Shown here: positions 13,967 through 14,087 of the stretch, piece by piece | Position numbering within the stretch: the stretch's first letter is position 1 | How the letters are laid out: each line of letters starts with the position of its first letter | From: Lachnospiraceae bacterium | GTDB lineage: Bacteria > Bacillota > Clostridia > Lachnospirales > Lachnospiraceae | Direction: 5' to 3' | DNA length: 14,087 bases | Assembly (NCBI GenBank): GCA_016282215.1 | Contig: JAEEKC010000108.1 | Location: 1-14,087, forward strand | The notes under the pieces: generated by a model | Told to the model about the DNA's origin: nothing | Databases searched by the model: none | The model's input: the letters and a program-made list of their open reading frames with translations, nothing else | Program-made: the position numbers and the translations under genes

Positions 13967-14020
13967 GGTAGTGTAAAGTCCGATATGAAAAATACGAAGC
14001 CGAAAAACAAATAATAAATT
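13967..14020 (+). promoter_or_regulatory. Leader element at the right edge (copy B)
   Basis: This is the second long copy of the element found before nrdR (7938-7990): GGTAGTGT, AAGTCCG, TATGA, AATAC and AAGCCGAA in the same order, 44 of 54 aligned columns identical. It ends 17 bases before the predicted start at 14038, as copy A ends 15 bases before nrdR. The outer stem possible in copy A is not conserved here, so a DNA-level role is as likely as an RNA one. Confidence 0.55.
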
Positions 14021-14037
14021 CCATGGAAGTACTTTGA

Positions 14038-14087
14038 ATGGAGAATATGTCAGGACATAACGAACATATAGAAGCAAGTACAGAAAA
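14038..14087 (+). CDS. Probable start of a gene truncated by the window edge
   Basis: ATG 14038 lies 8 bases after GGAAG (14025-14029) and opens a frame reading MENMSGHNEHIEASTE to the last base without a stop. A second in-frame ATG is at 14047. Only 16 complete codons are visible, hydrophilic, so no family can be assigned. The upstream leader element at nrdR-like spacing supports a real gene start. Confidence 0.45.
   Translation, partial: MENMSGHNEHIEASTE

Noticed and set aside
13974..14006. Sigma-28-like promoter (TAAAGT ... GCCGAA) in leader copy B
   Set aside because: The boxes resemble the sigma-28/SigD consensus, but the gap from TAAA to GCCG is 21 bases (20 in copy A), not about 15.

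Overview
The window looks like an ordinary chromosomal segment of a Lachnospiraceae-type Clostridia bacterium. Supporting this are strong AGGAGG ribosome-binding sites, moderate GC coding DNA with AT-rich spacers, a DUF5688 protein (a family I know mainly from Lachnospiraceae), RNase Y, and a DUF1015 protein of clostridial type. All genes are on the + strand. I see no tRNA, rRNA, CRISPR array, insertion sequence or prophage gene.

Layout. A 5'-truncated DUF1015 gene (1-1218) is followed by a folded, REP-like intergenic repeat. Next is glgB (1369-3885), a glycogen branching enzyme with an unusual charged C-terminal coiled coil. rny (4143-5699, RNase Y) has its own promoter and terminator. A 47-codon membrane miniprotein (5878-6021) is tightly coupled to a Nudix hydrolase (6024-6575) that ends at a terminator. 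A 393-base AT-rich, repeat-bearing spacer leads to a XerD-type tyrosine recombinase (6969-7853). nrdR (8006-8461) ends at a terminator. An aromatic-amino-acid operon follows, made of two fusion genes: a YqeG-like HAD phosphatase joined to shikimate dehydrogenase (8536-9990), and shikimate kinase joined to type II 3-dehydroquinase (10004-11035). efp (11140-11697) has its own promoter and terminator. The window closes with a DUF5688 gene (11794-12711), a membrane GGDEF diguanylate cyclase (12799-13941), and the probable first codons of another gene (from 14038).

How the genes fit together. Most are housekeeping genes: glycogen branching, mRNA decay, nucleotide sanitation, chromosome dimer resolution, ribonucleotide reductase control, the shikimate pathway and translation of polyproline. 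The two aro fusions place three consecutive shikimate steps (dehydroquinase, dehydrogenase, kinase) on two translationally coupled polypeptides.

The least explained signals are non-coding. A leader element of about 54 nt occurs just upstream of the ribosome-binding site of nrdR and again before the gene starting at the right edge, with a shorter tandem copy before nrdR and a possible degenerate relative before glgB. A cluster of TTATGTAA octamers, resembling the XerD arm of dif, surrounds the start of xerD.
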